This document shows, piece by piece, positions 1 to 6,452 of a stretch of 34,595 nucleotides of DNA (positions are counted from its first letter, which is position 1; each line of letters opens with the position of its first letter). Position numbers and translations under genes: made by a program. The notes beneath the pieces were generated by a model. It made no database searches and was not told the origin of the DNA. It was given only the letters and a program-made list of their open reading frames with translations. The DNA comes from Flavobacterium psychraerolatum (GTDB lineage: Bacteria > Bacteroidota > Bacteroidia > Flavobacteriales > Flavobacteriaceae), in the NCBI RefSeq assembly GCF_025960985.1, contig NZ_JAOQMX010000046.1:1-34595 (forward strand). Reading direction: 5' to 3'.

Positions 1-41
1 TCAGAGAACTCTATGAGATTTTGACCTTTAAAAATTTCCAT
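1..41 (-). CDS. 5' fragment of an IS transposase gene (runs off the left edge)
   Basis: On the minus strand an ATG at position 41 opens a frame that reads MEIFKGQNLIEFS and then leaves the window. The same start with the same residues occurs on the plus strand at the right edge. From memory this N-terminus resembles IS1595-type DDE transposases common in Bacteroidota, but only 13 residues are visible, so the family is an inference. The gene points away from the window interior, and its upstream region is the 90-bp inverted repeat. It could be another multicopy gene, but an identical copy at both edges favours an insertion sequence. Confidence 0.5.
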   Translation of the reverse strand, partial: MEIFKGQNLIEFS

Positions 42-94
42 TATTTCTATGTTTTTCAATACTTTAAAGATATGAATTTAACTGCTTACCTCAA
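5..94. repeat. Left copy of a 90-bp perfect terminal inverted repeat (IS end)
   Basis: Positions 5-94 are the exact reverse complement of 34506-34595. Similarity stops abruptly at 94, where this side continues TAAAAAATT and the other side continues AAAATTTT. The inner edge reads TTGAGGTAAGCAG towards the transposase start on the minus strand, so this is likely the 5' end of an IS plus the start of its transposase. The GAPS4-like gene starts only 10 nt inside the repeat boundary. Any promoter for it must therefore lie in the IS sequence, or the original promoter has been lost. Confidence 0.85.
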
Positions 95-103
95 TAAAAA
101 ATT

Positions 104-1033
104 ATGTCAGGAGAAATTTCAAAGTCAATTGGAGAAAGAGGTGAAGAAGTAGCTAAAAAAATATTTACCGAAATTTTCGGCTATGAAAATATCTCAACAG
201 GAATAAGTATTGAATGTTTTAATGGTGGAAATCATAAAATTGGAAAAGCAAAATCAGACAAAACATCTCACGGAATTGATGGATTAATAGGTGATGTAAG
301 TGAATTGTCGAATAGAGTTTTGGATGTTGGATATATATCTGTAAAGAAAACTGAAAAAGTTGGATATAAGAAAAGTGAATTAAGTAAACACATACGAGAT
401 ATTGCTTATGGTATGGAATGCTTTAAAAAAAGCAAAACATTTTCCGATTTCAAGAGAAACTTTTCAAAAATAAAAGAGACTAATTTAATCGGTATTTTAA
501 TCTATTTTTCCGACTTAGACGATAATTATCGATCCCTAAACGAATATGTATTAGAATATAATATTCCTTCTGATCTTGATTTTGATAATTTAATAATTAT
601 TGACAATAAAAAAATTTCATTTTTTATAGATACAATTTACAATGACAAAATAAAATTTGGAAATGATAACGTAAATTTTGTTTACCATAATTCAGGACTT
701 AATCCGTCAATTCAAAATTATTATGGCTCAAAAATTCCAATTTATTATTTATATTCTTCTATAATTGTTACTCGAATAAAAACAAATGATGAATTATTAT
801 TAAAATTTTATTATGCTGATGAGTTTAATATAGAAATATTAAGTGGAATGATTGATTTAGCAATCGATTATGATAAATTAGATTCCATAAACAAAATATC
901 CTTTTCTTTTAAAGATTACGTTAAGTCAGAAAATCAAACAGAAATTGAAAATATATTATTACAGTATAGAAAAAATATCAATACGAGTAAGTTTGAAATT
1001 ACAGGTCATAATCCAACTTTAAAAAATTTATAA
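104..1033 (+). CDS. GapS4a-like anti-phage protein, PD-(D/E)XK-type fold
   Basis: This 309-residue soluble protein resembles the GapS4a subunit of the two-gene GAPS4 anti-phage system, as I remember that family. The N-terminal helix carries a GERGEE motif, typical of the first helix of restriction-like and Hjc/Mrr nuclease folds. A HGID motif at residues 56-59 is followed by a beta strand ISVKK at 78-82, with K81 in the usual lysine position. The canonical acid of (D/E)XK is serine here (SVK), so metal binding may use D59 and the helix-1 glutamate. A segment GMECFKKSK near residue 103 also matches my recollection of the family. No signal peptide or membrane segment is present. The stop codon overlaps the next start (TAATG), indicating translational coupling. 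The start lies 10 nt inside an IS end and has no recognisable leader of its own. Family assignment is from pattern memory; catalytic activity is inferred. Confidence 0.6.
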   Translation: MSGEISKSIGERGEEVAKKIFTEIFGYENISTGISIECFNGGNHKIGKAKSDKTSHGIDGLIGDVSELSNRVLDVGYISVKKTEKVGYKKSELSKHIRDIAYGMECFKKSKTFSDFKRNFSKIKETNLIGILIYFSDLDDNYRSLNEYVLEYNIPSDLDFDNLIIIDNKKISFFIDTIYNDKIKFGNDNVNFVYHNSGLNPSIQNYYGSKIPIYYLYSSIIVTRIKTNDELLLKFYYADEFNIEILSGMIDLAIDYDKLDSINKISFSFKDYVKSENQTEIENILLQYRKNINTSKFEITGHNPTLKNL

Positions 1034-2127
1034 TGAAAAGAGTTCCACAAGGTGATTTATTAAGACAGTATTTATTGAAAAGTTCAATAAATACAACAGT
1101 ACTTTCCGACCTTTTAAAAAGTAAGTGCGTTTTAATTAAATCCAAAAACAAGAAGGCTACGTTACCTTATTTTTTAAAGACATTAATAGACGCAAAACTC
1201 TTCAACAATATAGAAAACAGCGAAGTATTTAGAGAAAAGCAACATAAATTTACAAATTCATCAATTAAAATCAAGAATGATTTTAAGATTGAGAAAATTT
1301 GTGAAATTGAATTAAATTTACAAGAGCAATTAATTGAAAAAAATGAATTTAAATTAAATTATTCTTTTAAAAATGTTCCTGAATTTTACATTGATTCGTC
1401 CAACAAAGACCAAATTAAAATATCTTTAGATATTGAAATTGAAATTGAAGATCAATTAGAAAACTACAATTCTACTAAAATTGAGAGAAACGCAAAAATA
1501 GACGTTATATTGGAAAAAGACGTACTTATAATTCATAAAGATTATACATCACCAGAAACTAAAGAAGTAGTTGATTTTGTTGTTGAACGTGTTCGGAAAT
1601 ACTTAAAAGAAGAACAATTCATTGAAAAAAATGAAGATTTTTTTTCAATAAGATTAGAAGATTTTTCGGCAGAAAAACGAGTAGAGTTTCTTAAATCCTT
1701 TCAACATATTTCAGTTCCACAACTTAAATATAACTCAATTTTAGACCTTGACTTAGAATATAAAGATGATTACAAAGGTTTTGATAAATTATTAGATAGT
1801 ATATCAAGTATGAAGGTAAAAGGAAATAATTTGGAAAATCATCCTTTCTTAGAAGATAAAAACTACTACTCAAAAATTTTAGTAAGCGGAATAAAAATTA
1901 AATTTGATTTCGAACTTGCAATGGAAAAAGGTGATATAATTTTAAATCTAGGATTTCCTCATTTTAAATCAGACTCGATTGACGAAGATTTTTCAAATCC
2001 AATTTTTGTGTTTTCAATAAATGTTAATAATTGCTTACACAAAACAAATGTTTACAAAATAACCAGTGAATTAGCAGTAGTAATTGAAAAGTATAAGAAC
2101 CAAATTTATCCACATTATAAAAAATAA
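1033..2127 (+). CDS. GapS4b-like partner protein
   Basis: This 364-residue soluble protein is translationally coupled to the upstream gene (TAATG overlap of 1 nt). The N-terminal 55 residues (LLKSSINTTVLSDLLKSK, then a short lysine-rich turn and TLPYFLKTLI) look like the helical N-terminal domain of GapS4b proteins. The middle and C-terminal parts are rich in charged alternating beta/helix segments, such as the IEIEIEDQ strand near residue 136 and NAKIDVILEKD near 152. These could form a degenerate nuclease-like or effector domain. I recognise no catalytic motif with certainty. The two-gene arrangement, sizes and order (nuclease-fold protein first) agree with GAPS4. Twenty-four nt after the stop begins a 45-bp repeat that also follows the HepT gene downstream. 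It could instead be an uncharacterised two-gene restriction-like system. Confidence 0.55.
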   Translation: MKRVPQGDLLRQYLLKSSINTTVLSDLLKSKCVLIKSKNKKATLPYFLKTLIDAKLFNNIENSEVFREKQHKFTNSSIKIKNDFKIEKICEIELNLQEQLIEKNEFKLNYSFKNVPEFYIDSSNKDQIKISLDIEIEIEDQLENYNSTKIERNAKIDVILEKDVLIIHKDYTSPETKEVVDFVVERVRKYLKEEQFIEKNEDFFSIRLEDFSAEKRVEFLKSFQHISVPQLKYNSILDLDLEYKDDYKGFDKLLDSISSMKVKGNNLENHPFLEDKNYYSKILVSGIKIKFDFELAMEKGDIILNLGFPHFKSDSIDEDFSNPIFVFSINVNNCLHKTNVYKITSELAVVIEKYKNQIYPHYKK

Positions 2128-2151
2128 ATTATGCGCTCTACCTCCGCCCCC

Positions 2152-2196
2152 AGCTGTCCGAAGTATTCATTTAAACTAAACTTTAATCGTACCGCT
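2152..2196 (+). repeat. Direct repeat copy 1, after the GAPS4-like module
   Basis: Positions 2152-2196 match 3062-3106 at 40 of 45 bases with no gaps (shared core ATTCATTTAAACTAAACTT). Each copy begins 25-30 nt after the last stop codon of a defence/toxin-antitoxin module. Similarity does not extend beyond the 45 bp. No open frame is conserved across both copies, so it is more likely a non-coding tail or recombination site than a gene remnant. Confidence 0.8.
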
Positions 2197-2326
2197 GTGC
2201 GCATGTAACCAGCTGATTACAAAGCATTCCTATGACATACTACATATTTAATATATAACCTTCCTTTCGAATAGTTCAATTATTTACTTATATCTTAGAG
2301 AAAGAAACGGAGGTTTTTTCAAACAC

Positions 2327-2340
2327 TGACGTTGGCAGTA
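2327..2340 (+). repeat. Left arm of the inverted repeat bracketing MntA/HepT
   Basis: TGACGTTGGCAGTA here pairs with TACTGCCATCGGTCA at 3034-3048. TGGCAGTA matches 8 of 8 and TGAC matches 4 of 4, with a short central difference. The arm lies 53 nt before the mntA-like start; the other arm begins 2 nt after the hepT-like stop. Arms of the form GTTGGCAGT/ACTGCCAAC recall the paired core sites of integron-like gene cassettes. They do not fit the GTTRRRY consensus strictly, so the cassette reading is inference. Confidence 0.55.
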
Positions 2341-2380
2341 ATTATATCGAAGAATCGGAAACTTATAGAAACTTTTTTCC

Positions 2381-2388
2381 TAAATTTG
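2381..2388 (+). promoter_or_regulatory. Putative -7 box TAAATTTG of the mntA-hepT operon
   Basis: TAAATTTG fits the Bacteroidota TAnnTTTG -7 consensus and ends only 4 nt before the ATG at 2393, so transcription would start at or next to the start codon. No good TTTG box is seen at the -33 position. The short spacing matches that of the higBA-like module downstream (box at 3348-3355). Confidence 0.4.
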
Positions 2389-2392
2389 AATT

Positions 2393-2692
2393 ATGATCCT
2401 AATAGAACAAAATATTGACCGTCTAAAAACAATTTGTTCAACATACAATGTGGACAAAATGTATCTATTTGGCTCTGCTTTAAATTCAAACTTCAACGAT
2501 AAAAGCGATATTGATTTTTTAGTTAAATTCAAACCTTTTGATTTATCTCAATATTTTGATAACTATATAAATCTGAAAGAAAATTTAAAAATTTTATTCG
2601 GAAGAGAGGTTGATTTACTTGAAGAGCAAACACTTAAAAATCCAATTTTAATAAATTCCATAAACAAATCTAAAGAGCTTATTTATGGATGA
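2393..2692 (+). CDS. mntA: MntA-type minimal nucleotidyltransferase antitoxin
   Basis: This 99-residue member of the DNA polymerase beta-type nucleotidyltransferase superfamily has the GS motif at G27-S28, the two metal-binding aspartates in SDIDF (D39, D41) and a third aspartate at D74 (REVDLLEE). All three acids are present, so it should be catalytically active. Known MntA antitoxins neutralise HEPN toxins by AMPylating a tyrosine of the toxin's RX4HXY motif, and the next gene encodes exactly such a toxin. The reading frame overlaps the hepT-like start by 8 nt, indicating tight coupling. The length is usual for minimal MNTs. The module sits between short inverted repeats and is followed by a 45-bp repeat shared with the upstream GAPS4-like module. 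Confidence 0.88.
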   Translation: MILIEQNIDRLKTICSTYNVDKMYLFGSALNSNFNDKSDIDFLVKFKPFDLSQYFDNYINLKENLKILFGREVDLLEEQTLKNPILINSINKSKELIYG

Positions 2693-3032
2693 GAGAATCC
2701 TAAAATGGTTATTTGATATTAAAATGGCTATCGATGAAATTGACAGCTATTTCATAAACGAATCAAAATATTTTTTTAAGTATCGAGACAACTTGATGTT
2801 AAAAAGAGCCGTTGAAAGAGATTTAGAAATTATTGGAGAAGCAACTAATCGAATTGTTACACGAGACAAGACATTTGAAATTAGAATAACTAATGCAAAA
2901 GCAATAATTAGTTTGAGAAATCAAGTAATTCATGCTTATGATAACATTTCTGATGAAAATATTTGGTCAATATTGACAAATCATCTTCCTAAACTTAAAC
3001 AGGAAATTGAAAATCTAATCAACGAAAAATAA
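2685..3032 (+). CDS. hepT: HepT-type HEPN toxin ribonuclease
   Basis: This 115-residue all-helical HEPN protein (DUF86/HepT family) carries the RX4HXY signature as R78-NQVI-H83-A-Y85. R and H are the ribonuclease residues, and Y85 is the expected AMPylation target of the MntA partner. A conserved acidic/aromatic patch (RAVERDLEIIGEATNRI, residues 41-57) is also typical. It starts 8 nt inside the mntA-like gene, so the two are made from one mRNA. Such pairs act as toxin-antitoxin systems and have been linked to phage defence. The stop codon is followed within 2 nt by the right inverted-repeat arm and within 30 nt by direct repeat copy 2. Start, length and motif are all intact. Confidence 0.88.
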   Translation: MDERILKWLFDIKMAIDEIDSYFINESKYFFKYRDNLMLKRAVERDLEIIGEATNRIVTRDKTFEIRITNAKAIISLRNQVIHAYDNISDENIWSILTNHLPKLKQEIENLINEK

Positions 3033-3033
3033 C

Positions 3034-3048
3034 TACTGCCATCGGTCA
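3034..3048 (+). repeat. Right arm of the inverted repeat bracketing MntA/HepT
   Basis: TACTGCCATCGGTCA starts 2 nt after the hepT-like stop. Its reverse complement (TGACCGATGGCAGTA) matches the left arm at 2327-2340 except for the 2-3 central bases. Confidence 0.55.
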
Positions 3049-3061
3049 ATGATTGATACCC

Positions 3062-3106
3062 GGCTGTCCAAACTATTCATTTAAACTAAACTTGAATCAT
3101 ACCGCT
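3062..3106 (+). repeat. Direct repeat copy 2, after the MntA/HepT module
   Basis: This copy matches 2152-2196 at 40 of 45 positions in the same orientation. It lies 30 nt after the hepT-like stop, mirroring copy 1 behind the GAPS4-like module. A third copy behind the higBA-like pair was not seen. Confidence 0.8.
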
Positions 3107-3347
3107 TTAGGAATGTCTCCTGACTTCGCACACAATCCAATTATCCATCCTGTTTTGGAAATTAGTGTCCAAAAAGCAACTTATTACAATCAACAACTGA
3201 TACGGCTTACGTACTTGTTTTCCCGAAAAATCGGGACAGGCTATTTGTCGCAATGACTTAGTTTACAGCAATTCTTTATAATCGCTCAAGAGTCAAAAAT
3301 ACTCCGAAGTAATTTTGTATATATTCGTTATTTGTTAACTTTTGAGA

Positions 3348-3355
3348 TAACTTTG
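3348..3355 (+). promoter_or_regulatory. Putative -7 box TAACTTTG of the higBA-like module
   Basis: TAACTTTG fits TAnnTTTG and ends 4 nt before the ATG at 3360, the same very short spacing as at mntA. No TTTG at the usual 19-nt distance upstream is visible. Confidence 0.4.
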
Positions 3356-3359
3356 TAGA

Positions 3360-3695
3360 ATGAGCAGACAAATTATATTTTTCGAAAATCATTTTATTGA
3401 TTTTTTCCAAAAACAAGATGGAAAAGTATAAGAGAAAATAAAATATGTTCCGGAGTTAATTAAACAAGTTGAAAAGGTTCCTTAGAAATTTTTAAAACAT
3501 TTAACTGGAACAAATGGACTTTATGAAATCAGAATTGAATATCAGTCAAATATTTACAGAATATTTTGCTGTTTTGACAAAGGAAAATTGGTTGTACTTT
3601 TTAATGGTTTTCAAAAGAAAACTCAAAAAGCACCAAAAAATGAATTGGATAAAGCATTGATTTTAATGAATGAGTATTTTCAACAAAAAAACTAA
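3360..3695 (+). pseudogene. HigB/RelE-like toxin with two in-frame stop codons
   Basis: From the ATG at 3360 a single uninterrupted phase runs 111 codons to TAA at 3693-3695, broken only by TAA at 3429-3431 (codon 24) and TAG at 3483-3485 (codon 42). The reading is like the HigB/Gp49 branch of RelE toxins: MSRQIIFFENHFIDFF at the N-terminus, then KFLKHLTGTNGLYEIRIEY, YRIFCCFDKGKLVVLFNGFQ and KKTQKAP. FNGFQKKTQKAP is a characteristic C-terminal signature of this family. No indel is needed to restore the frame; each stop differs by one base from a plausible sense codon (AAA/GAA for TAA, TCG/AAG for TAG). It lies 5 nt upstream of an intact antitoxin gene. The toxin therefore appears dead by nonsense mutation, unless these are base-call errors. 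Confidence 0.8.
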
Positions 3696-3699
3696 CAGA

Positions 3700-3999
3700 A
3701 TGGAAAAGTATAAAGGAATAACAAATTTTGACCAACTTATTGAGGTTGAACATGGAAAAATCGGAACTGAAAGTAGAAATAGTCACGAAGAAAAATCGCA
3801 GATGTTTATTATCAGTGAAATGCTGAAAGAGGCTAGAAAAGAAGCAAAAATCACTCAAGAACAATTAGCAGAAAGAACTGGAACTAAAAAAAGTTACATC
3901 TCGAGACTTGAAAACGGAAAAGGTAATATTCAACTTTCTACTCTAATTAGAATTTTTGAATTAGGGCTAAACAAACGTATTGGGCTAACTTTTTTGTAA
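3700..3999 (+). CDS. HigA-like HTH antitoxin (Xre family)
   Basis: This roughly 99-residue protein starts at the ATG at 3700, chosen because it lies 4 nt after the stop of the broken toxin; an in-frame ATG at 3670 lies inside the toxin gene. The C-terminal half is a Xre/Cro-type helix-turn-helix: ITQEQLAERTGTKKSYISRL followed by ENGKGNIQLSTLIRIFELG. The N-terminal part (MEKYKGITNFDQLIEVEHGKIG) is the usual toxin-contacting extension of antitoxins encoded downstream of HigB/Gp49 toxins. The order toxin first, antitoxin second fits higBA. With the toxin broken, this would be an orphan antitoxin or free transcriptional repressor. Confidence 0.82.
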   Translation: MEKYKGITNFDQLIEVEHGKIGTESRNSHEEKSQMFIISEMLKEARKEAKITQEQLAERTGTKKSYISRLENGKGNIQLSTLIRIFELGLNKRIGLTFL

Positions 4000-4029
4000 A
4001 TAAAATCACAACACACAATCGTCTCGTCC

Positions 4030-4043
4030 TAAAATAAGTTTAC
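4030..4043 (+). repeat. 14-bp direct repeat, copy 1
   Basis: TAAAATAAGTTTAC here recurs at 4359-4372. With flanks the similarity extends to CGTCCTAAAATAAGTTTACA versus CGTTTTAAAATAAGTTTACC. The motif is reminiscent of IS termini, but no transposase lies between the copies. Confidence 0.5.
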
Positions 4044-4085
4044 AAATTTATTCCGCTATCGTCAATACCTACCCAACTCCCCTAA

Positions 4086-4217
4086 CCCTGATGGTAGTGA
4101 AAATCATTTTGAAATAAAAGTCCCCATTTCCTGGAGCAAAAAAGCGACTGAAAGAAGCTCTTTTTGCGACATGGGAAATGGGGACTTTTATGAAAAATAG
4201 TGTAACGAACAGCAGGA
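4086..4217 (+). repeat. Structured intergenic element, copy A (long hairpin)
   Basis: The element opens with CCCTGATGGTAGTG (4086-4099) and closes with ACGAACAGCAGGA (4205-4217). Between them is a perfect 18-bp stem: 4114-4131 pairs with 4174-4191. The 42-nt loop contains a further weak stem (GAGCAAAAAAGC against GCTCTTTTTGC). The same terminal motifs recur inverted at 14101-14230. From experience, such elements with a variable central hairpin are frequent in flavobacterial intergenic regions; their function is unknown to me. Confidence 0.7.
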
Positions 4218-4358
4218 AATAGTTCCTAAAAACGAATATAGTTCTTGATGCCTTTTTATGGTGCTCCGCTTCTTATTACCACTCGAACTTACGGAAATCA
4301 ATGGTTCCTTTATTCTTAGAAACCATATTGGCTTTAAAACTTCCCCGTGTATCGTTTT

Positions 4359-4372
4359 AAAATAAGTTTACC
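4359..4372 (+). repeat. 14-bp direct repeat, copy 2
   Basis: Identical to 4030-4043 (TAAAATAAGTTTAC), 329 nt downstream in the same orientation, with the hairpin element in between. Confidence 0.5.
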
Positions 4373-4542
4373 TATTCAGATACTATCTTAAAAATAATTT
4401 TAGCAGTGAGTAATAAATAGCTGTCTCAAGGTTGATGCAGACAGTCAATCACCACTTTTTATGTTGGGCTTTATTATTTGAAATAATCTTAGATTATTTT
4501 TTCTAAAAACAATTTATTCGGAGTTATAGAACTTAGAGCCGT

Positions 4543-6054
4543 CTAGTCTACTGCGTGAATTTTTGGATAGAGTTTTTTAATCAAACCTTCCAATCGATTT
4601 TGATAATCTTCCATCAACCAATTTTTATAACTAGGACTGGCGCTTTCCAAACATTTTACATATTGTTTCACGCGCCACACCACTTCCGGATGCAGGATTG
4701 CTGCTAATTCTAAGGCATGACTCAGACTTTCGCCATTGTCCAAGCACATTTTTACTTGCTGCCGTATCGATTCTTGTATAACTGTTTTGTGTTTTTTGTC
4801 CATATCTAGTGCCTCTTGAAAGTGACTATCTATATCAAAAGTCAACTCTAACGTTTTGGGAAAATGGCTTCGCATCTCTGCTGTGATGGCATTGGATTGT
4901 GACGACGAAGTACTTACTACTTGATACCGTAATTGTTTAGCAAAGTCATCTGGGTACTCAAAAATGTATTTCCAATCTAATGGAGCTTCCCATGCACCAA
5001 AACGCTGAATGTTATTACCTAAATCTGTAATTCCGAAGGTTTTCTTGGATTTTAATCTTCTTGCACCACGTCCTACCATTTGGTGGTACAAGGTTATTGA
5101 AGTGGTCGCTCTATTCAAGATGATGTGTTTCACTGTAGGTTCGTCAAAGCCAGTGGTTAAAATAGAAACCGATGTCAGTACCGCATTTTTTGTCTTTTTA
5201 AACCACTGCAATATTTCTTTTCGCTCTTCTGCGGTCGTTTTGTTATCTAAATGTCTCACAGGAATACCCGCGGTTTTAAAATTTTCTTCAACTTGCTTGG
5301 ATACTGCAATTCCGTTATTAAAAATCAAGGTTTTTTTACCATCTGCATTGTCTCTATACGCTTGCAACAACAGGTCTTGCATAACGTTGGAACCGTAAAG
5401 TTCGTTAGAGGAGCTAACCGTAAAATCACCATGAATTCCAGTTTTTAAAGTATTGAGTTCTATTTCGTATTCATAAGATTTTGGCTTAGCCAAAAATCCG
5501 TTATCGATTAAATTTGCAATGCTTTCACCCGTAATTAAACTGTCATAATAAGCATTCATAGGCTTAGAAACATCTGAACTAAAAGGTGTTGCCGTGGCTC
5601 CTATTATAAATGCATTTTTAAACTTCTTTGACAGTTTTCTAAACGAATTATGGTGCGCTTCATCAATGATTAGCAAGCCAACATTTTTGGTGTTGATTTT
5701 TTTTTCTTTAATTCTGTTTCTCAAAGTTTCAACCATAGCAACATAACAGCTAGCATTTGTCTTAAATTTTTTGGTCTTACTACCAATGATTTTATTTTGA
5801 ACTGTTAGTTTTTTTAAGGTGGTAGAAGTCTGTTTGCACAATTCATTGCGGTGCGTCAAAATCATCACCTGCTTATCGTATTGTGATAAATACTTTCTTG
5901 TAATTTCAGAAAATATCATTGTCTTACCACCGCCAGTAGGCAATTGATACACTAATTTCTGATTTGGCTTACGTTCTATATTAGTAAATATTGTTTCGAT
6001 ATCTTTTTGCTGATAATCATAAAACAGGGTCGCATTTTGAATGGCATTTTTCAT
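4543..6054 (-). CDS. DEAD/DEAH-box helicase, superfamily 2 (type III restriction/Ssl2-like)
   Basis: This 503-residue SF2 helicase has all main motifs: Walker A PTGGGKT (39-45), LTHRNEL (66-72), DEAH (131-134), TAT (154-156), TTGFDEP (300-306) and the arginine-finger motif QMVGRGARR (325-333). The first RecA-like domain covers about residues 10-180 and the second about 215-345. The C-terminal 150 residues are helical and specific to this protein. The architecture is that of the ResIII/Ssl2-type DNA translocases. The gene stands alone without methylase, nuclease or specificity subunits, so a restriction role cannot be claimed; a DNA repair role is equally possible. It lies next to the defence strip on the opposite strand, separated from it by the structured repeat. 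Confidence 0.85.
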   Translation of the reverse strand: MKNAIQNATLFYDYQQKDIETIFTNIERKPNQKLVYQLPTGGGKTMIFSEITRKYLSQYDKQVMILTHRNELCKQTSTTLKKLTVQNKIIGSKTKKFKTNASCYVAMVETLRNRIKEKKINTKNVGLLIIDEAHHNSFRKLSKKFKNAFIIGATATPFSSDVSKPMNAYYDSLITGESIANLIDNGFLAKPKSYEYEIELNTLKTGIHGDFTVSSSNELYGSNVMQDLLLQAYRDNADGKKTLIFNNGIAVSKQVEENFKTAGIPVRHLDNKTTAEERKEILQWFKKTKNAVLTSVSILTTGFDEPTVKHIILNRATTSITLYHQMVGRGARRLKSKKTFGITDLGNNIQRFGAWEAPLDWKYIFEYPDDFAKQLRYQVVSTSSSQSNAITAEMRSHFPKTLELTFDIDSHFQEALDMDKKHKTVIQESIRQQVKMCLDNGESLSHALELAAILHPEVVWRVKQYVKCLESASPSYKNWLMEDYQNRLEGLIKKLYPKIHAVD

Positions 6055-6452
6055 AATCTTAAAAATGATCTGTAGTAGTATCTATTTCGAATGATAAAAT
6101 TAGAGGGCAACTCCAAATATTTTTGTCGAAATTAGCAATACTACTTCAGCATGTTAGGTGCACTTATTTATTTTATTTCTAGAAATAAAAGTAGCCTGTT
6201 TTAGCTCGGAACATTTTACACTATTCACGGAGATTATTATAGGATTAAGATTAAAAATAATTGAAATTGTAGAAGTATAGCATACTATAGAACTAGTTTA
6301 TAATTAAAACCTAAAAGAGCAATTTTTGAAGGTTAATGAGGTAATAAAATAGAGCTGCAAATTAAGAAATTACTACAAGAATAAGTATTTTTGTAAAAAA
6401 ATGCAGGTCATCCTAAAAAAAAATTAGGACCCTTACTTTAATAAGATAAAAA
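6055..6452. other. Divergent intergenic region with a 20-bp palindrome
   Basis: This 398-nt AT-rich region lies between the divergent helicase and DUF202 genes and should hold both promoters. It contains a perfect palindrome at 6171-6190. I could not place convincing -33/-7 pairs, and no coding sequence is supportable. Confidence 0.5.
6171..6190. promoter_or_regulatory. Perfect 20-bp palindrome TTTTATTTCTAGAAATAAAA
   Basis: The two 10-bp halves are exact reverse complements with no loop. This is better suited to binding a dimeric regulator than to forming a hairpin. It lies 116 nt upstream of the helicase start and 262 nt upstream of the DUF202 gene. No candidate regulator gene lies next to it. 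Confidence 0.4.

Larger units (their letters stand above)
2128..2392. other. Intergenic spacer between the GAPS4-like and MntA/HepT modules
   Basis: This 265-nt stretch has no supportable gene. It contains direct repeat copy 1 (2152-2196), one arm of an inverted repeat bracketing the next module (2327-2340), and a -7-like box (2381-2388). The stretch from about 2197 to 2320 shows nothing recognisable. Confidence 0.6.
3033..3359. other. Spacer between the HepT-like gene and the broken HigB-like gene
   Basis: This 327-nt stretch has no supportable gene. It contains the right inverted-repeat arm, direct repeat copy 2, a small perfect hairpin (TCCCGA at 3221-3226, TCGGGA at 3231-3236, AAAA loop) and a -7-like box at 3348-3355. 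A 67-codon open frame at 3053-3256 includes the repeat and has no protein-like features. Confidence 0.55.
4000..4542. other. Gene-free stretch with a structured repeat and IS-end-like motifs
   Basis: This 543-nt stretch has no supportable protein gene. It contains the large hairpin element at 4086-4217, bracketed by two 14-bp direct repeats (4030-4043 and 4359-4372). The remainder (about 4230-4350 and 4380-4542) shows nothing I recognise. It marks the border between the accessory defence strip and the helicase gene. Confidence 0.6.

Noticed and set aside
3053..3256. 67-codon plus-strand open frame after the HepT gene
   Set aside because: It consists largely of the 45-bp direct repeat and a small hairpin; the other repeat copy has no matching open frame, and the translation has no domain-like features.
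5009..5398. 129-codon plus-strand open frame inside the helicase gene
   Set aside because: It is antisense to a fully motif-bearing SF2 helicase and has no recognisable protein features, so it is a shadow frame.
4543..6054. Restriction-modification system around the DEAH helicase
   Set aside because: The motifs resemble restriction-enzyme R subunits, but there is no methylase, specificity subunit or nuclease domain nearby, so only a stand-alone helicase is claimed.
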